DNA of 64,000 nucleotides from UBA5066 sp046331465 (GTDB taxonomy: Bacteria; Acidobacteriota; Thermoanaerobaculia; UBA5066). The stretch covers positions 1,426,001 through 1,490,000 of the forward strand of contig JAXLQV010000002.1 in NCBI GenBank assembly GCA_046331465.1, read 5' to 3'. Positions 7,470 to 17,163 of this stretch are shown piece by piece (position 1 is the stretch's first letter; each line of letters begins with the position of its first letter). The notes beneath the pieces are model-generated. The model was not told where the DNA came from and did not search any database. It saw only the letters and a list, made by a program, of their open reading frames with translations. A program made the translations under genes and the position numbers.

Positions 7470-9830
7470 ATGAGGAGCGTTGGCTTGGCGCGTGGGTTGG
7501 TGATTCTCCTGGCACTCGGCCTGGTCCCTGAGGCCGTGGACGCGCAGGGGGTCGCGTCTCTCTCGGGAGTCGTCCGCGACTCGAGCGGAGGCGCGCTGCC
7601 CGGGGCGACCGTGCAGCTGGAGGCGGTCAAGGGCGGGCGGCGTTTCACGCAGTCCGACGTGCAGGGCCGCTATGCTTTCAAGGACGTGGTCCCCGGGGCC
7701 TACCGCGTGACAGCCTCCCTCAGCTCCTTCACTCCCGGAAAGGCCGAAGTGACCCTCGCGGCCGGCCAGTCGGCCACGAAGGACTTCAGCCTCGACTTCT
7801 CCTACTTCGCCAACGTCACGGTCACGCCGCAGAAGCGCGAAGAACAGATCCTCGACGTTCCGGCGGCGATTACGGCCGTCTCGGGATCGAACATCCAGGA
7901 GCAGGGAGTCACGGACCTGAACGAGATCGCCGCAACCGTCCCGGGCATGTCGATGGTCGAGAGCGGGGCCGGCTCGACCCGCGTCCAGATCCGGGGCATC
8001 TCGTCGCCACAGAACCTCCCGACGACGGGTCTCTACCTCGACGAGACGTCGATCGCAGGCGACTCCGCGGGGAGCGCTCTCGCCGTGCAGATGATCGACC
8101 TCGACCGCGTCGAGGTCCTTCGCGGGCCGCAGGGAACGCTGTACGGGGCCGGGTCCATGGGCGGCACGATCAAGTACATGACGAAGGACCCGAAGCTCGA
8201 CGCCATGGGCCTCGAGTTCGACAGCGCCGCGGGTGCGGTCACGGACGGCGCGGCGACCGGTCGCGCTTCCCTGGTCGTGAACCTTCCGCTGATCAAGGAC
8301 CAGCTCGCCGTCCGGGTCGTCGGTGGCTGGGAGCACAACGCCGGCTGGGTGGACTATCCGGCGACCGGGGGCAAGGACGTCAACGGGGGCGACACGAAGA
8401 CGCTCCGCCTCAAGACCCTCTGGACCCCGAGCGAGAAGTTCTCCGCGTCGCTCCTGCTCATGGGACAGAACGGGGACTACAAGGGACCGAACTACGCCGA
8501 CAAGGACCGCACGGCGCCGTTCGTCATCGAGCAACCGTACGAAAGCAAGTCGAAGATCGGGAACCTGATTCTCAACTTCGACGCCGGAGCGTTCACGATC
8601 CTGAGCTCGACGGGCTACGGCCACAACACCGGCAACTCGACGAACGACTTCACGTCGATCTTCGGCCCGATCTACGACTACTTCGGGTTCCCTCCGGGCA
8701 CGGTCAAGAGCGTCAACTACTGGACCGACGGAGACGCCAAGCAGTGGAACGAGGAGCTCCGCTTCGCCTCGAAGGGCCTCGGCCCGTTCACCTGGACCGC
8801 CGGCCTGTACTACCGCAATGCCAAGACCGACGACGTCCAGGGAACCATCTCGACCCCGAATCCCCTGCCAGGGGTGGAGATCCTCGACCTCCAGCAGAAC
8901 CAGAAATCCGAACAGTGGGCCGCGTTCGGCGAGATCAACTACGCCTTCACGTCGAAGTTCTCGGCGACGCTCGGCCTCCGGGAATTCAGCGACCACCGTG
9001 AGCAGTCCGGCTACGAGGTGGACTTCGGCATTCCCTCGCCTGCCGAAAGCCACAGCGCAACCTTCACGTCCTTCGATCCCCGGTTCGTCCTCTCCTGGCG
9101 CCCGGCCGACGGGAAGCTCTTCTACGCCAGCGCGGCCAAGGGATTCCGGAGCGGCGGGTTCAACAACCTCCCCGCGGGCTGCACGCTCCCCGAAGCCTAC
9201 GACCCCGAGACACTCTGGACCTACGAGGTCGGCTCCAGCGTGAGCGTGGACCAGGGCCGCTTCGTGGCCCAGGGGGCGCTCTTCCGCAACCAGTGGACGA
9301 ACATCCAGACCCTCACGACCTGCCCCGGTCTCCCCATCGTGCAGACGGCGAACGTGGGCAAGGCCAGCGGCACGGGTGTGGACCTGCAGCTCACGATCGC
9401 GGCGAGCCGGGCGCTGAGGTTCACAGTGTCGGGGAACTACAACGACTCGAAGTACGACAGCTCCGCCGTGGCGCACAACGAGGGGGACCAGATCGACTAC
9501 GTTTCCAAGTACACCCTGGGCGTCGCGATGGACTGGAGCTTCCACTGGTCCCCGGACATGCCCGGACAGTTCCACGTCGACTACCAGAGCATCGGCTCCT
9601 ACGCGATCAACCTCCGCAACTACGGGATTCCTCCGCTCGAGTCGGACGTCATCGGCGGCCTGAACGCGCGCCTCTCCCTGTCGATCGGGCAGGTGGAGTT
9701 CTCGCTGTTCGGCAAGAACCTGCTCGACCAGAACGACGCCGTGCAGCCCGCCATCCCGCTCGGCGGGGTGCCCTCGCCCGTCAGCCAGCAGCCGCGAACG
9801 ATCGGCGCGGGGTTCGGCTTCAGGCTGTAG
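7470..9830 (+). CDS. TonB-dependent receptor with N-terminal carboxypeptidase-regulatory-like domain
   Basis: A 786-residue outer-membrane receptor. Its signal peptide ends near residue 25 (VDAQG). A carboxypeptidase-regulatory-like beta-sandwich spans about residues 28-105 (SGVVRDSSGGALPGATV opening), followed by a plug domain (about 118-230, with VTVTPQKREE and DVPAAITAVSG) and a 22-strand barrel to the C-terminus. Such receptors import ligands too large or scarce for porins using TonB energy. Being the first gene before a long peptidase/transporter run, it probably imports peptides or amino-acid conjugates. Its promoter carries an operator-like repeat, and a strong hairpin follows the stop codon. 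Confidence 0.93.
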   Translation: MRSVGLARGLVILLALGLVPEAVDAQGVASLSGVVRDSSGGALPGATVQLEAVKGGRRFTQSDVQGRYAFKDVVPGAYRVTASLSSFTPGKAEVTLAAGQSATKDFSLDFSYFANVTVTPQKREEQILDVPAAITAVSGSNIQEQGVTDLNEIAATVPGMSMVESGAGSTRVQIRGISSPQNLPTTGLYLDETSIAGDSAGSALAVQMIDLDRVEVLRGPQGTLYGAGSMGGTIKYMTKDPKLDAMGLEFDSAAGAVTDGAATGRASLVVNLPLIKDQLAVRVVGGWEHNAGWVDYPATGGKDVNGGDTKTLRLKTLWTPSEKFSASLLLMGQNGDYKGPNYADKDRTAPFVIEQPYESKSKIGNLILNFDAGAFTILSSTGYGHNTGNSTNDFTSIFGPIYDYFGFPPGTVKSVNYWTDGDAKQWNEELRFASKGLGPFTWTAGLYYRNAKTDDVQGTISTPNPLPGVEILDLQQNQKSEQWAAFGEINYAFTSKFSATLGLREFSDHREQSGYEVDFGIPSPAESHSATFTSFDPRFVLSWRPADGKLFYASAAKGFRSGGFNNLPAGCTLPEAYDPETLWTYEVGSSVSVDQGRFVAQGALFRNQWTNIQTLTTCPGLPIVQTANVGKASGTGVDLQLTIAASRALRFTVSGNYNDSKYDSSAVAHNEGDQIDYVSKYTLGVAMDWSFHWSPDMPGQFHVDYQSIGSYAINLRNYGIPPLESDVIGGLNARLSLSIGQVEFSLFGKNLLDQNDAVQPAIPLGGVPSPVSQQPRTIGAGFGFRL

Positions 9831-9847
9831 TCGCGCGCCTCGGGAGT

Positions 9848-9876
9848 CCACCGCCGCCCGGGCCGGGCGGCGGTGG
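9848..9876 (+). terminator. GC-rich hairpin after the receptor gene
   Basis: A perfect 13-bp stem (arms CCACCGCCGCCCG and CGGGCGGCGGTGG) around a GGC loop begins 17 bp after the receptor stop. There is no T-tract, so it is not a classical intrinsic terminator. It could be a partial terminator, a Rho-independent site of the kind seen in GC-rich genomes, or an mRNA-stabilising end that sets receptor mRNA above that of the genes downstream. Confidence 0.6.
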
Positions 9877-9937
9877 ATGACACAGCGGCTCGCATCGTGC
9901 GGATCGAGCCTCCGGAAACGGAGGGAAGGGTGCCGTC

Positions 9938-11128
9938 ATGGTTCATCTCGTCCTGTCACTCCTGAGCCGCGACTGGGTCGGATTGCCGGTCGCCTCGGTC
10001 GTGGCGCTGTTCGGCGGTTGGTGCCTCCGCGTGGGCCGGGCGGGTGGCGCGACATGGATGGCGGGATTCGGCACCGCGGTGCTGGCCATCGCGGGGCTCC
10101 TGGCTCTCGGGTCCGTCTGGCACCTCGTTCACACGGCGCGGACGCGCTCGATGCATCCGCCCCCGGGCAAGCTCGTCGACGTCGGCGGCTACCGGCTCCA
10201 CGTCGTCGCCGAGGGAGAGAGCGGGGGGAAACCTTCGGTGGTCTGGATGGCCGGGGGTCACATGGGCGGCTTCGCCCTCCACCACCTTCACCGGATGCTG
10301 AGGAAGGAGACGCGCTCGATCCTCGTCGACCGTCCCGGCACCGGCTGGAGCGACATCGGGCCGTTCCCGCGCTCGACCGTCCGGGAAACGGAAGAGGTCT
10401 TTGCCGCCCTCGACGGCGCTGGGGAGAAGGGGCCGTTCGTCCTCGTCGGCCACTCCTTTGGCGGCCTCCTCGTCGCGAACATGGCGCGGCGCCACCCGGA
10501 GCGCCTGGCCGGCCTCGTTCTCCTCGACCCGACGCCGACCGACACGATCATCTACGGTCCGCCGCTCCCGGGTCTCTTCCAGATGCGGTACGGCGCCGTC
10601 CTGAACGCGCTGCCGCGCCTCTTCGGGTTCCACGCCGACCTCGCCGAGAGACGCATGAGGAAGACGGCGCCTCCGGTGTTCAAGAAAGTGCTGGAGCTCG
10701 TCGAGGAGCGCCTCGGCGAGGCCGGTCGGGCCATGAAGGCGATCGACTGTGGCACGAAGGGCGCGTGCGCGAGCGCCTCGATCTACTCGGAGCTGACGCC
10801 GGCGGGCCTCGCGCGGGTCGGCTGGGAGACGTCCTGCTACGACGGCGACCTCGGCGGTCTGCCGGTCATCCTCGTGAACCCGGCCGACATGGCGGAGCAG
10901 GAGCTCGACTACGTCGTCAAGACGGTCGAGCGGCAGACGGGACGGCCGGTCGACGTGAACCGGCTGCGACGCTTCTACGCGGGCTCGATGGGAAGGTACC
11001 TCTCGTGCTCGAGCCGGACGGAGCGGGCCTGGGCCTCGGCCGGGACCGGGCACAACTTCCCGTACGTCGAGCCCGACCTCATCGCCGGAATCGTCCAGAG
11101 GCTGGTGTCTCGCGAGGTTGCCTCGTGA
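9938..11128 (+). CDS. Membrane-anchored alpha/beta hydrolase
   Basis: A 396-residue protein with two predicted transmembrane helices at about residues 12-32 and 40-62, followed by an alpha/beta-hydrolase domain. The nucleophile elbow VGHSFGG places Ser173 as nucleophile; GAGTGHNFPYVEPD near the C-terminus probably gives the catalytic His. The start follows GGAGGGAAGGG. Its substrate is unknown; proline iminopeptidase-like or ester-hydrolase activity would suit the neighbours. It is the first gene of the long co-directional run and its stop overlaps the next start (GTGA). Confidence 0.8.
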   Translation: MVHLVLSLLSRDWVGLPVASVVALFGGWCLRVGRAGGATWMAGFGTAVLAIAGLLALGSVWHLVHTARTRSMHPPPGKLVDVGGYRLHVVAEGESGGKPSVVWMAGGHMGGFALHHLHRMLRKETRSILVDRPGTGWSDIGPFPRSTVRETEEVFAALDGAGEKGPFVLVGHSFGGLLVANMARRHPERLAGLVLLDPTPTDTIIYGPPLPGLFQMRYGAVLNALPRLFGFHADLAERRMRKTAPPVFKKVLELVEERLGEAGRAMKAIDCGTKGACASASIYSELTPAGLARVGWETSCYDGDLGGLPVILVNPADMAEQELDYVVKTVERQTGRPVDVNRLRRFYAGSMGRYLSCSSRTERAWASAGTGHNFPYVEPDLIAGIVQRLVSREVAS

Positions 11129-12849
11129 GCGCCGCGCCGCCTTCCGCCGCTCTCGCGGACCTCGCGGCACGCCACTGGCGCTTCCTCTGCCACGAGCTTC
11201 CGCTGACGGCAGTGCTCGCGGGCGAGTCGACCCACGAGTCCATCCTCTTCCGCGAGTCGCCCGCCGATCACGACCGCCGGTATCGCACGGCGGGAGTCCT
11301 CCTGGCCGAGGTCGAGGCGATTCCCGCCGACGGGCTCGAAGCCGAGGACCGAGCCACGCACGCGCTTCTCCGCCACGAGCTCGGGAGCCTCCGCGCTCTT
11401 CACGAGGTCGGGGCGCACCTCAGGCCCTCTCTCTTTCCGAACAGCCCCGCGCTGATGGCCGCGCACTTCGCGAATACCGCGAGCATCGACGACGCCGCAT
11501 CTGCCGAGCGCTACGTCGATCGCCTCGCGACGCTCCCGGCGTACCTCCGCGACCTCCGGGAGAGCCTCGAGGAAGGGCGCGGGCGCGGGTTCCGCTACCC
11601 GCGTCTCGTCCTCGAGCGGGTTGCCGGGAGCACCCGCGGAATCGCGGGCGGACCGGTCGAGGCCCAGCCCTGGTCGAAGCCCTTCCTGCGCTCCGCCGCG
11701 GCGGGACGCGAGACGGTCCGGAAAGTCGCAGGGCGGGCGGAGGCTCTCGCGCGCGACGAGCTGCTCCCCGCCTTCGAAGCATTCGCCGCCTTCGTCGAAG
11801 GCCCCCTCGCCGAGGGCGCGCGCGAGGGCGTTTCCTGTACCGACGCCCCCCTCGGCCGTGAGCTCTACCGTGCCCTCCTGCGGGACCAGACGACCACCGG
11901 CCTCGAGCCGGAAGAGATCCATGAGCTGGGCCTCTCCGAAAGGAAGCTCCTCGAGAGCGAGATCGAGGCCGTCGCGGCGGAGGCCGGTTTCGCCGGAGAC
12001 GTCGCGGGCTATCGCCGGTTCCTCGCGGGCGCGGAATTCCTCGTCCCCTCGAAGGAGGCGCTCCGGGAGAGGGCGCAGGTTCTCTGCAAGCGGATCGACG
12101 CGCGCATTCCCGCCTTCTTCGGGCGCATCCCGAGAATGACCTATGGCGTCGAGACGATCCCGGAGGCGGCCGCCGAACGCCTCCCCCCGGCCTACGCCCA
12201 GGCCAACCCCGCCGACCGGAGCGGGCCGGGCATCTTCCAGATCACGAGCCTCCCCTCGCGGCTCCTGACCTGGTTCCTTCCGGCGCTGACCCTGCACGAG
12301 GCCTGGCCGGGCCACCTGATGCACCTGGCGCTCCTCCAGGAAGCGGAGCACCTCCCGGCCTTCCGGCGCCACGGCGCGCTCCGCTATCTCGTCTGCCTCG
12401 AAGGGTGGGCGCTCTACTGCGAGGGACTCGGCGAGGAGATGGGGGTCTACGAGACGCCCCACGAACGCTACGGCCGGCTGGAAGGGGAGACGTGGAGGGC
12501 GCTGAGGCTCGTCGTCGACACGGGGATCCACTGGTACGGGTGGAGCCGCGACCGCGCTGTCGAGGAGATGGCGCGCCACCTGGCCCTTCCGCTCCCGACG
12601 ATCGAGGCCGAGGTGGACCGCTACATCGCCTGGCCGGGCCAGGCGCTCGTCTACCAGCTGGGGAACCTGAAGTTCCGTGATCTTCGGCGCCGCGCCGAGG
12701 GGAGGCTCGGGGAAGGGTTCCGGATCCGGGCCTTCCACGACGCGCTGATGGCGGCAGGCGCCGTGACCCTGCCGGTCCTCGAGGACCTCGTCGAGGAGTG
12801 GCTGCACCGGGAGGAAGTTCCGACCGCGGGGGAAAGGAAGCTCCGATGA
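11125..12849 (+). CDS. DUF885-family putative metallopeptidase
   Basis: A 574-residue protein of the DUF885 family, whose members are mostly uncharacterised but carry a zinc-peptidase-like helix. Here that helix reads H391-E-A-W-P-G-H396, the family's hallmark variant of HExxH. The GTG start at 11125 overlaps the previous stop by 4 nt, implying translational coupling; an upstream in-frame extension exists only because the frame stays open in the antecedent gene. No signal peptide is present, so it should act in the cytoplasm, probably on small imported peptides. Its stop overlaps the next start (ATGA). Confidence 0.84.
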   Translation: MSAAPPSAALADLAARHWRFLCHELPLTAVLAGESTHESILFRESPADHDRRYRTAGVLLAEVEAIPADGLEAEDRATHALLRHELGSLRALHEVGAHLRPSLFPNSPALMAAHFANTASIDDAASAERYVDRLATLPAYLRDLRESLEEGRGRGFRYPRLVLERVAGSTRGIAGGPVEAQPWSKPFLRSAAAGRETVRKVAGRAEALARDELLPAFEAFAAFVEGPLAEGAREGVSCTDAPLGRELYRALLRDQTTTGLEPEEIHELGLSERKLLESEIEAVAAEAGFAGDVAGYRRFLAGAEFLVPSKEALRERAQVLCKRIDARIPAFFGRIPRMTYGVETIPEAAAERLPPAYAQANPADRSGPGIFQITSLPSRLLTWFLPALTLHEAWPGHLMHLALLQEAEHLPAFRRHGALRYLVCLEGWALYCEGLGEEMGVYETPHERYGRLEGETWRALRLVVDTGIHWYGWSRDRAVEEMARHLALPLPTIEAEVDRYIAWPGQALVYQLGNLKFRDLRRRAEGRLGEGFRIRAFHDALMAAGAVTLPVLEDLVEEWLHREEVPTAGERKLR

Positions 12850-13619
12850 CCTTCGATAGCGCCGGCATTCCCTCGAACCACATTCACTTCGAGGTCCACG
12901 GAGAAGGCGTCCCCCTCTTCCTCGGATTCCCGCTCATGGCGTCGCAGGCCGAGATCTTCGGCGAGGAGGGGGCCGCGGTCCTGCGCGGCTACCTCGACCG
13001 GCTGACGGATCGCTACCGCGTCCTCGTCGCCGACTACCCGAGCATCGGGAAGAGCGGCTCGATCCCGACCGCCGAGCTCACCGCAGATCGCGTCGGCTCC
13101 GACCTCCTGCGCGTCGCGGACGCCGCCGGTTTCGACCGTTTCGCCTTCTGGGGCTTCTCCTGGGGGGGTGCCGCGGGGCTGCAGCTCGCGTCGCGAACGG
13201 ATCGGCTCTCGGCGCTCGTCTGTGGAGGCTGGCCTCCGCTCGGCGGGCAGTACGCGGAGATCCTCCAGGCGAGCCGCGAGGCGGCTGCCAACCCGCCGGC
13301 GGGGGTGATGGCCGTCCTGCGCGAGCCGGCGCAGTACGCGCAGTGGGTCACTTTCTACGAGAGCGTCGTCGACTGGCAGGAGGCGGAGGCGATCTCGCGC
13401 ATCGCCTGCCCGCGGATGACGTACGTCGGCTCGGAGGGCGACCCGACGGCGGGGCACGAAGTCCCGATCTCGATCGCCTCGACGATCCGCGCCCGGCGGA
13501 GTGAGCTCGAGTCGATGGGCTGGTGCGTGAAGGAGATCCCAGGCCGCGACCACTCCGTCTGCCTCGATCCGGCGACGGTGGTTCCCGTCGTCCGGGAGTT
13601 CCTCGACGCGGTCCCGTGA
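12846..13619 (+). CDS. Alpha/beta hydrolase
   Basis: A 257-residue soluble alpha/beta hydrolase. The elbow GFSWGG gives Ser105 as nucleophile, and the PGRDHSVCLDP segment near the end supplies the probable catalytic His. The start overlaps the previous gene's stop as ATGA. Members include esterases, lactonases and peptidases; the sequence does not separate them. Context suggests a role in processing an imported amide or ester. No membrane segment or signal peptide is seen. Confidence 0.8.
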   Translation: MTFDSAGIPSNHIHFEVHGEGVPLFLGFPLMASQAEIFGEEGAAVLRGYLDRLTDRYRVLVADYPSIGKSGSIPTAELTADRVGSDLLRVADAAGFDRFAFWGFSWGGAAGLQLASRTDRLSALVCGGWPPLGGQYAEILQASREAAANPPAGVMAVLREPAQYAQWVTFYESVVDWQEAEAISRIACPRMTYVGSEGDPTAGHEVPISIASTIRARRSELESMGWCVKEIPGRDHSVCLDPATVVPVVREFLDAVP

Positions 13620-13646
13620 AACGGCGCTGACGTGAAGGAGACGGTC

Positions 13647-15683
13647 ATGACGCTCGACGACCCGAAGGCGGAACCCGCGCCGGCGGTGGCCTCGTTCGGG
13701 GCCGTGAGCTACGAGGACCCGTTCGCATGGCTCGAGGAGGAGAACGAGCGGGTCCTCACGTGGCAGGCGGAGCAGGACGCGCGGGCGACGTCCTGGCTCG
13801 CGGCGCGGCCCGGGTTCGCAGATCTCCGTGAGCGGATCGCGGCGCTCGACTCCAACCCGGCCGTGTCGGCGCCGCAGTACGGCGGTGGCCGCTGGTTCCG
13901 CCAGCGGGTGCCGGAGGGCGAGGACCTGGCCGTCATCGAGGTCGCCCAGACTCCGACGGGACCGGGCCGCCGGGTCGTCGATCTGAACGCCCTGCGAACC
14001 GGCGAGCCTCTGCTCATTCCCTGGTTCGTCCCCTCGCCCGACGGCCGCAAGCTGGCGTACTCGAGGTCCGCGGTGGGGCGGGAGCCCGAGTCGTTCCAGG
14101 TCGTCGACGTGGACACGGGAGAGCTCCTCCTCGCCGGCGTCCCGCAGGAGAAAGCAACGTCCCCCGTCTGGCTGCCTGACGGAAGCGGGTTCACCTACCG
14201 GGCCGTCGATCCGGCCGTCTCGAGGAGCGACAGCCTCATCTTCCACCTCACCCTGGGCGAGGCGCCGCCGACGAAGCCCGAGCCGCTCGAGCTGAGCCAC
14301 CCGATGTCGTGGCCGGCGAGCGGGGCCGGCGGCCGCTACGTCCTCGTCTACTCCAACCACATGGAGCCTCGGCCCGACTTCATCCGTGAGATCGGCGGCG
14401 CCTGGCGTCCCTTCCTGAAGGATGTGCCCGGCATGTTCCGCGGCGTCGTTCTGGGAGAGAGGTTCATCGCGATCACGACGGACGGCGCCGCCCGCGGCCG
14501 CCTGGTGTCGATCCCGCTCGACACTCCTTCGGAGCGCGACACCTGGCAGGAGCTCGTCCCCGGCTCCGATGCCGTCCTCGCCTCTCTCGCCGCGGTCGGG
14601 GAGCGCCTGGTTCTCGTGGAGCTCGTCGACACCTATGCCCGGCTGCGCGTCCTCGGCGCCGACGGCACCGTCGAGGGAGAGATCGCGCTGCCCGGACGGG
14701 GGGTGGTGAACACCGTCAGCACGAACGCCGTCGCGATCGCGTTCCTGGATTCCGTCGTCGTCGGGGGGGACGACCACGTCCTGTTCGTCTACTCCTCGCT
14801 GACCCAGTCCCCGGCGCTCTATCGCGCGAGCGTCGTCGATCGGACGAGCGAACCGCTCACACCGCCCGCCGCCCGGCTCGACGCCCTCGTGGCCGACCAC
14901 TCCGCCACGAGCACGGACGGCACCCGGGTCCGCTATCGCGTCGTGACGCGGAAGAACGACGACCGATCCGGGCCCCGGCCAACGATCATCCACGCGCACG
15001 GCGGGTTCAACGTCGCCTTCCTTCCCGGCTGGCCGGTCCCGTTTCTGACCGCCTGGGTCCGGTCAGGCGGCGCTCTCGTAATCGCCCACGTGCGCGGGGG
15101 AGGGGAGTTCGGGCCCGACTGGTGGCGGGCAGGGCAGCTCGCGCGAAGACAGAACAACTTTGACGATCTCTACGCCGTGGCCGAGGATCTCGTCGCCCGG
15201 GGCGCGACGACGCCCGAGCGATTGGGTGTCTACGGGATTTCCAGCGGAGGTACGCTGGCCGCCGTGGCTGCGGTCAAGCGTCCCGACCTGTTCCGGGCCG
15301 CCGTCCCCCAGGTCCCCATCACCGACCAGTTCGCGCTCGTCAGGGACCCCCTCACCCACATGATCGCGAAGCTGGAGGACGGGGATCCGAACGACCCGGA
15401 GATGAGCCGGGTCCTCCTCTCCTGGTCCCCCTGCCAGAACGTCGTCGACGGAGTGGCCTACCCGGCGGTCCTCCTGGACTGCGTGTCGAATGAACCGCGC
15501 TGTCCCGCGTGGCACGGCCGCAAGCTGGCGGCACGGATGCAGCGGGCGACGTCCTCCGGCTGTCCCGTCCTGCTCCGCGTCCGCCGGAGCGCGGGGCAGC
15601 GCGCCGTGGGGGAGACCGCGCAGTTCCTTCAGCAGGCCGAGCTGCTCGCATTCTTCGTCGACCAGCTGGGGCTCCCGACATGA
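13647..15683 (+). CDS. Prolyl-oligopeptidase-like protein (S9A) with altered catalytic residues
   Basis: A 678-residue protein with the architecture of S9A prolyl oligopeptidases: an N-terminal segment with YEDPFAWLEE, a beta-propeller (about residues 70-420) and a C-terminal alpha/beta-hydrolase domain. The nucleophile loop GISSGG keeps Ser532. At the position of the catalytic Asp in the usual DDR motif there is Glu616 (SNEPR), and where the family has AGHGAG the sequence reads AGQRAV, putting Gln651 in place of the catalytic His. The reading frame is continuous through this region. It may be a peptide-binding pseudoenzyme or have shifted chemistry. GGAG 7-10 nt upstream supports the ATG at 13647. 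Confidence 0.85.
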   Translation: MTLDDPKAEPAPAVASFGAVSYEDPFAWLEEENERVLTWQAEQDARATSWLAARPGFADLRERIAALDSNPAVSAPQYGGGRWFRQRVPEGEDLAVIEVAQTPTGPGRRVVDLNALRTGEPLLIPWFVPSPDGRKLAYSRSAVGREPESFQVVDVDTGELLLAGVPQEKATSPVWLPDGSGFTYRAVDPAVSRSDSLIFHLTLGEAPPTKPEPLELSHPMSWPASGAGGRYVLVYSNHMEPRPDFIREIGGAWRPFLKDVPGMFRGVVLGERFIAITTDGAARGRLVSIPLDTPSERDTWQELVPGSDAVLASLAAVGERLVLVELVDTYARLRVLGADGTVEGEIALPGRGVVNTVSTNAVAIAFLDSVVVGGDDHVLFVYSSLTQSPALYRASVVDRTSEPLTPPAARLDALVADHSATSTDGTRVRYRVVTRKNDDRSGPRPTIIHAHGGFNVAFLPGWPVPFLTAWVRSGGALVIAHVRGGGEFGPDWWRAGQLARRQNNFDDLYAVAEDLVARGATTPERLGVYGISSGGTLAAVAAVKRPDLFRAAVPQVPITDQFALVRDPLTHMIAKLEDGDPNDPEMSRVLLSWSPCQNVVDGVAYPAVLLDCVSNEPRCPAWHGRKLAARMQRATSSGCPVLLRVRRSAGQRAVGETAQFLQQAELLAFFVDQLGLPT

Positions 15684-15738
15684 GAACGACCGGCCGCCCG
15701 CGACGGCCGGGCCCTTCAGAGACGAAAGGCGACCGACG

Positions 15739-17163
15739 ATGACGGAACCCGAGACGAAAGCTCCGGAAGCGTCCGCCGCCCCGAAGGGCCTCGGCTGGCG
15801 GGTCCTGGCCGCGTACGCCCTTCCGACGTTGCCGCTGTTCTTCCTCATGGGCCCCGCGAACTCGGTGATCCAGGGGATCTACGCGAAGTTCTTCGGGCTC
15901 GGCCTGGCGCAGATCGCCCTCGTGCTGCTGATCGCGCGGACCTTCAACGCGGCGAGCGATCCGGTCATCGGCTACCTGTCCGACCGCTACCGATCCGGGC
16001 GCGGTTCCCGGAAGCCCTTTCTCCTCGGGGGTTCCCTGCTCGCGGTGCTCGCCTGCTGGTTCCTCTATGTCCCCGTCGGCAAGGTCACGACGCTCTCGTT
16101 CCTCGGCTGGTTCCTGCTCGCGGACATCGGCTGGTCCATGTGCGCCGTGCCGTACTACGCCTGGATGGCGGAGCTGACGGAGGACTACCGCGAACGGACG
16201 CGGATCGCGAGCTGGCGAGCGATTGCCGGGTACTTCGGATACCTCGCCTTCTTCGGCATGCCGCTGGCGGCCGGGCGCTTCCTCGGGACGACCGAGTTCA
16301 CGCCGGTGACGCTGCGCTGGTGCGCGATCTTCGCCGCCATCGCCCTGCCCGGCGCGGCCCTCGCAGCCGCGCTCGTCGTCCCGAACGGGACGGTTGCCGG
16401 GCCGCCCGCAGCCAACCCGTTCCGGGGGGCGATGCGGGCGATTGCCGAAAACCGCCCGCTCTGGAGGTTCATGGCGATGTACCTCGTCGGAGGCCTGGGC
16501 GCAGGCATGGCCTGGGGCGTCGTGTTCTTCTACATCGACAGCTATCAGAAGCTCGGCGCGAAGTTCTCGGGGCTGCTCGTCCTCAGCATACCGGTCGCCA
16601 TCCTGGCCACGCCCGTCTGGGGCTGGCTCTGCAACCGGTTCGGAAAGCAGCAGGTGTGGGCCGCCGGCTACGTCGGCGCAGGCATCGCCTCGCTCGGCTA
16701 CATCTTCATCTCGCCGGGACCCTGGTCCGCGGTCTGGGTGGGGATCACGCTGCTGCTCCTGAATGCCATGGTCGTCGTGGATCCGGTCGCCGGGCCGGCG
16801 ATGCTGGCGGACGTCGTCGACTATGGCCGCTGGCGGTTCGGCACCGACCAGGGGGGGACCTACTACGCCCTCTACGGGATGATCCAGAAGATCAACATCG
16901 GGATCGGAGCGGGGGCCGGGCTCGCGCTTGCCGGTGTGTTCGGCTTCGACGCCACGGTCGCGAAGCAGAGTTCCGGCGGGCTCATCGGGCTGTTCCTCTC
17001 GCTCTCGGTGATGCCGGCCGTCTGCTACCTGGCCGCGGCCGTGATGATCTGGCGTTTCCCGATCAACCGGAGGCGCCAGAAGGTCATCGTGAAGGCCATC
17101 GAGCGAAGGGAGCGGCGGCGCGCCGCGGCCGCGGTCGAGGCACAAGTGGAGGTCACCCCATGA
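15739..17163 (+). CDS. GPH-type (glycoside-pentoside-hexuronide) MFS symporter
   Basis: A 474-residue membrane protein with about twelve transmembrane helices. The loop DRYRSGRGSRKPF after helix 2 and the GGTYYALYGMIQKINIG segment in the second half are typical of the GPH cation-symporter family related to MelB. That family carries sugars and glycosides, but members in peptidase clusters may take other solutes. ATG at 15739 follows a moderate GAAAGG site; the frame upstream overlaps the S9-like gene and is not used. Its stop overlaps the next start as ATGA, so the transporter and the dipeptidase are translationally linked. Confidence 0.87.
   Translation: MTEPETKAPEASAAPKGLGWRVLAAYALPTLPLFFLMGPANSVIQGIYAKFFGLGLAQIALVLLIARTFNAASDPVIGYLSDRYRSGRGSRKPFLLGGSLLAVLACWFLYVPVGKVTTLSFLGWFLLADIGWSMCAVPYYAWMAELTEDYRERTRIASWRAIAGYFGYLAFFGMPLAAGRFLGTTEFTPVTLRWCAIFAAIALPGAALAAALVVPNGTVAGPPAANPFRGAMRAIAENRPLWRFMAMYLVGGLGAGMAWGVVFFYIDSYQKLGAKFSGLLVLSIPVAILATPVWGWLCNRFGKQQVWAAGYVGAGIASLGYIFISPGPWSAVWVGITLLLLNAMVVVDPVAGPAMLADVVDYGRWRFGTDQGGTYYALYGMIQKINIGIGAGAGLALAGVFGFDATVAKQSSGGLIGLFLSLSVMPAVCYLAAAVMIWRFPINRRRQKVIVKAIERRERRRAAAAVEAQVEVTP

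Noticed and set aside
7353..9851. Minus-strand 832-codon frame opposite the TonB receptor
   Set aside because: Antisense of a well supported receptor; no start signal or protein motif.
9877..12849. 990-codon frame starting before the alpha/beta hydrolase
   Set aside because: The first 416 codons are a shadow frame of the hydrolase; the DUF885 protein starts at GTG 11125.
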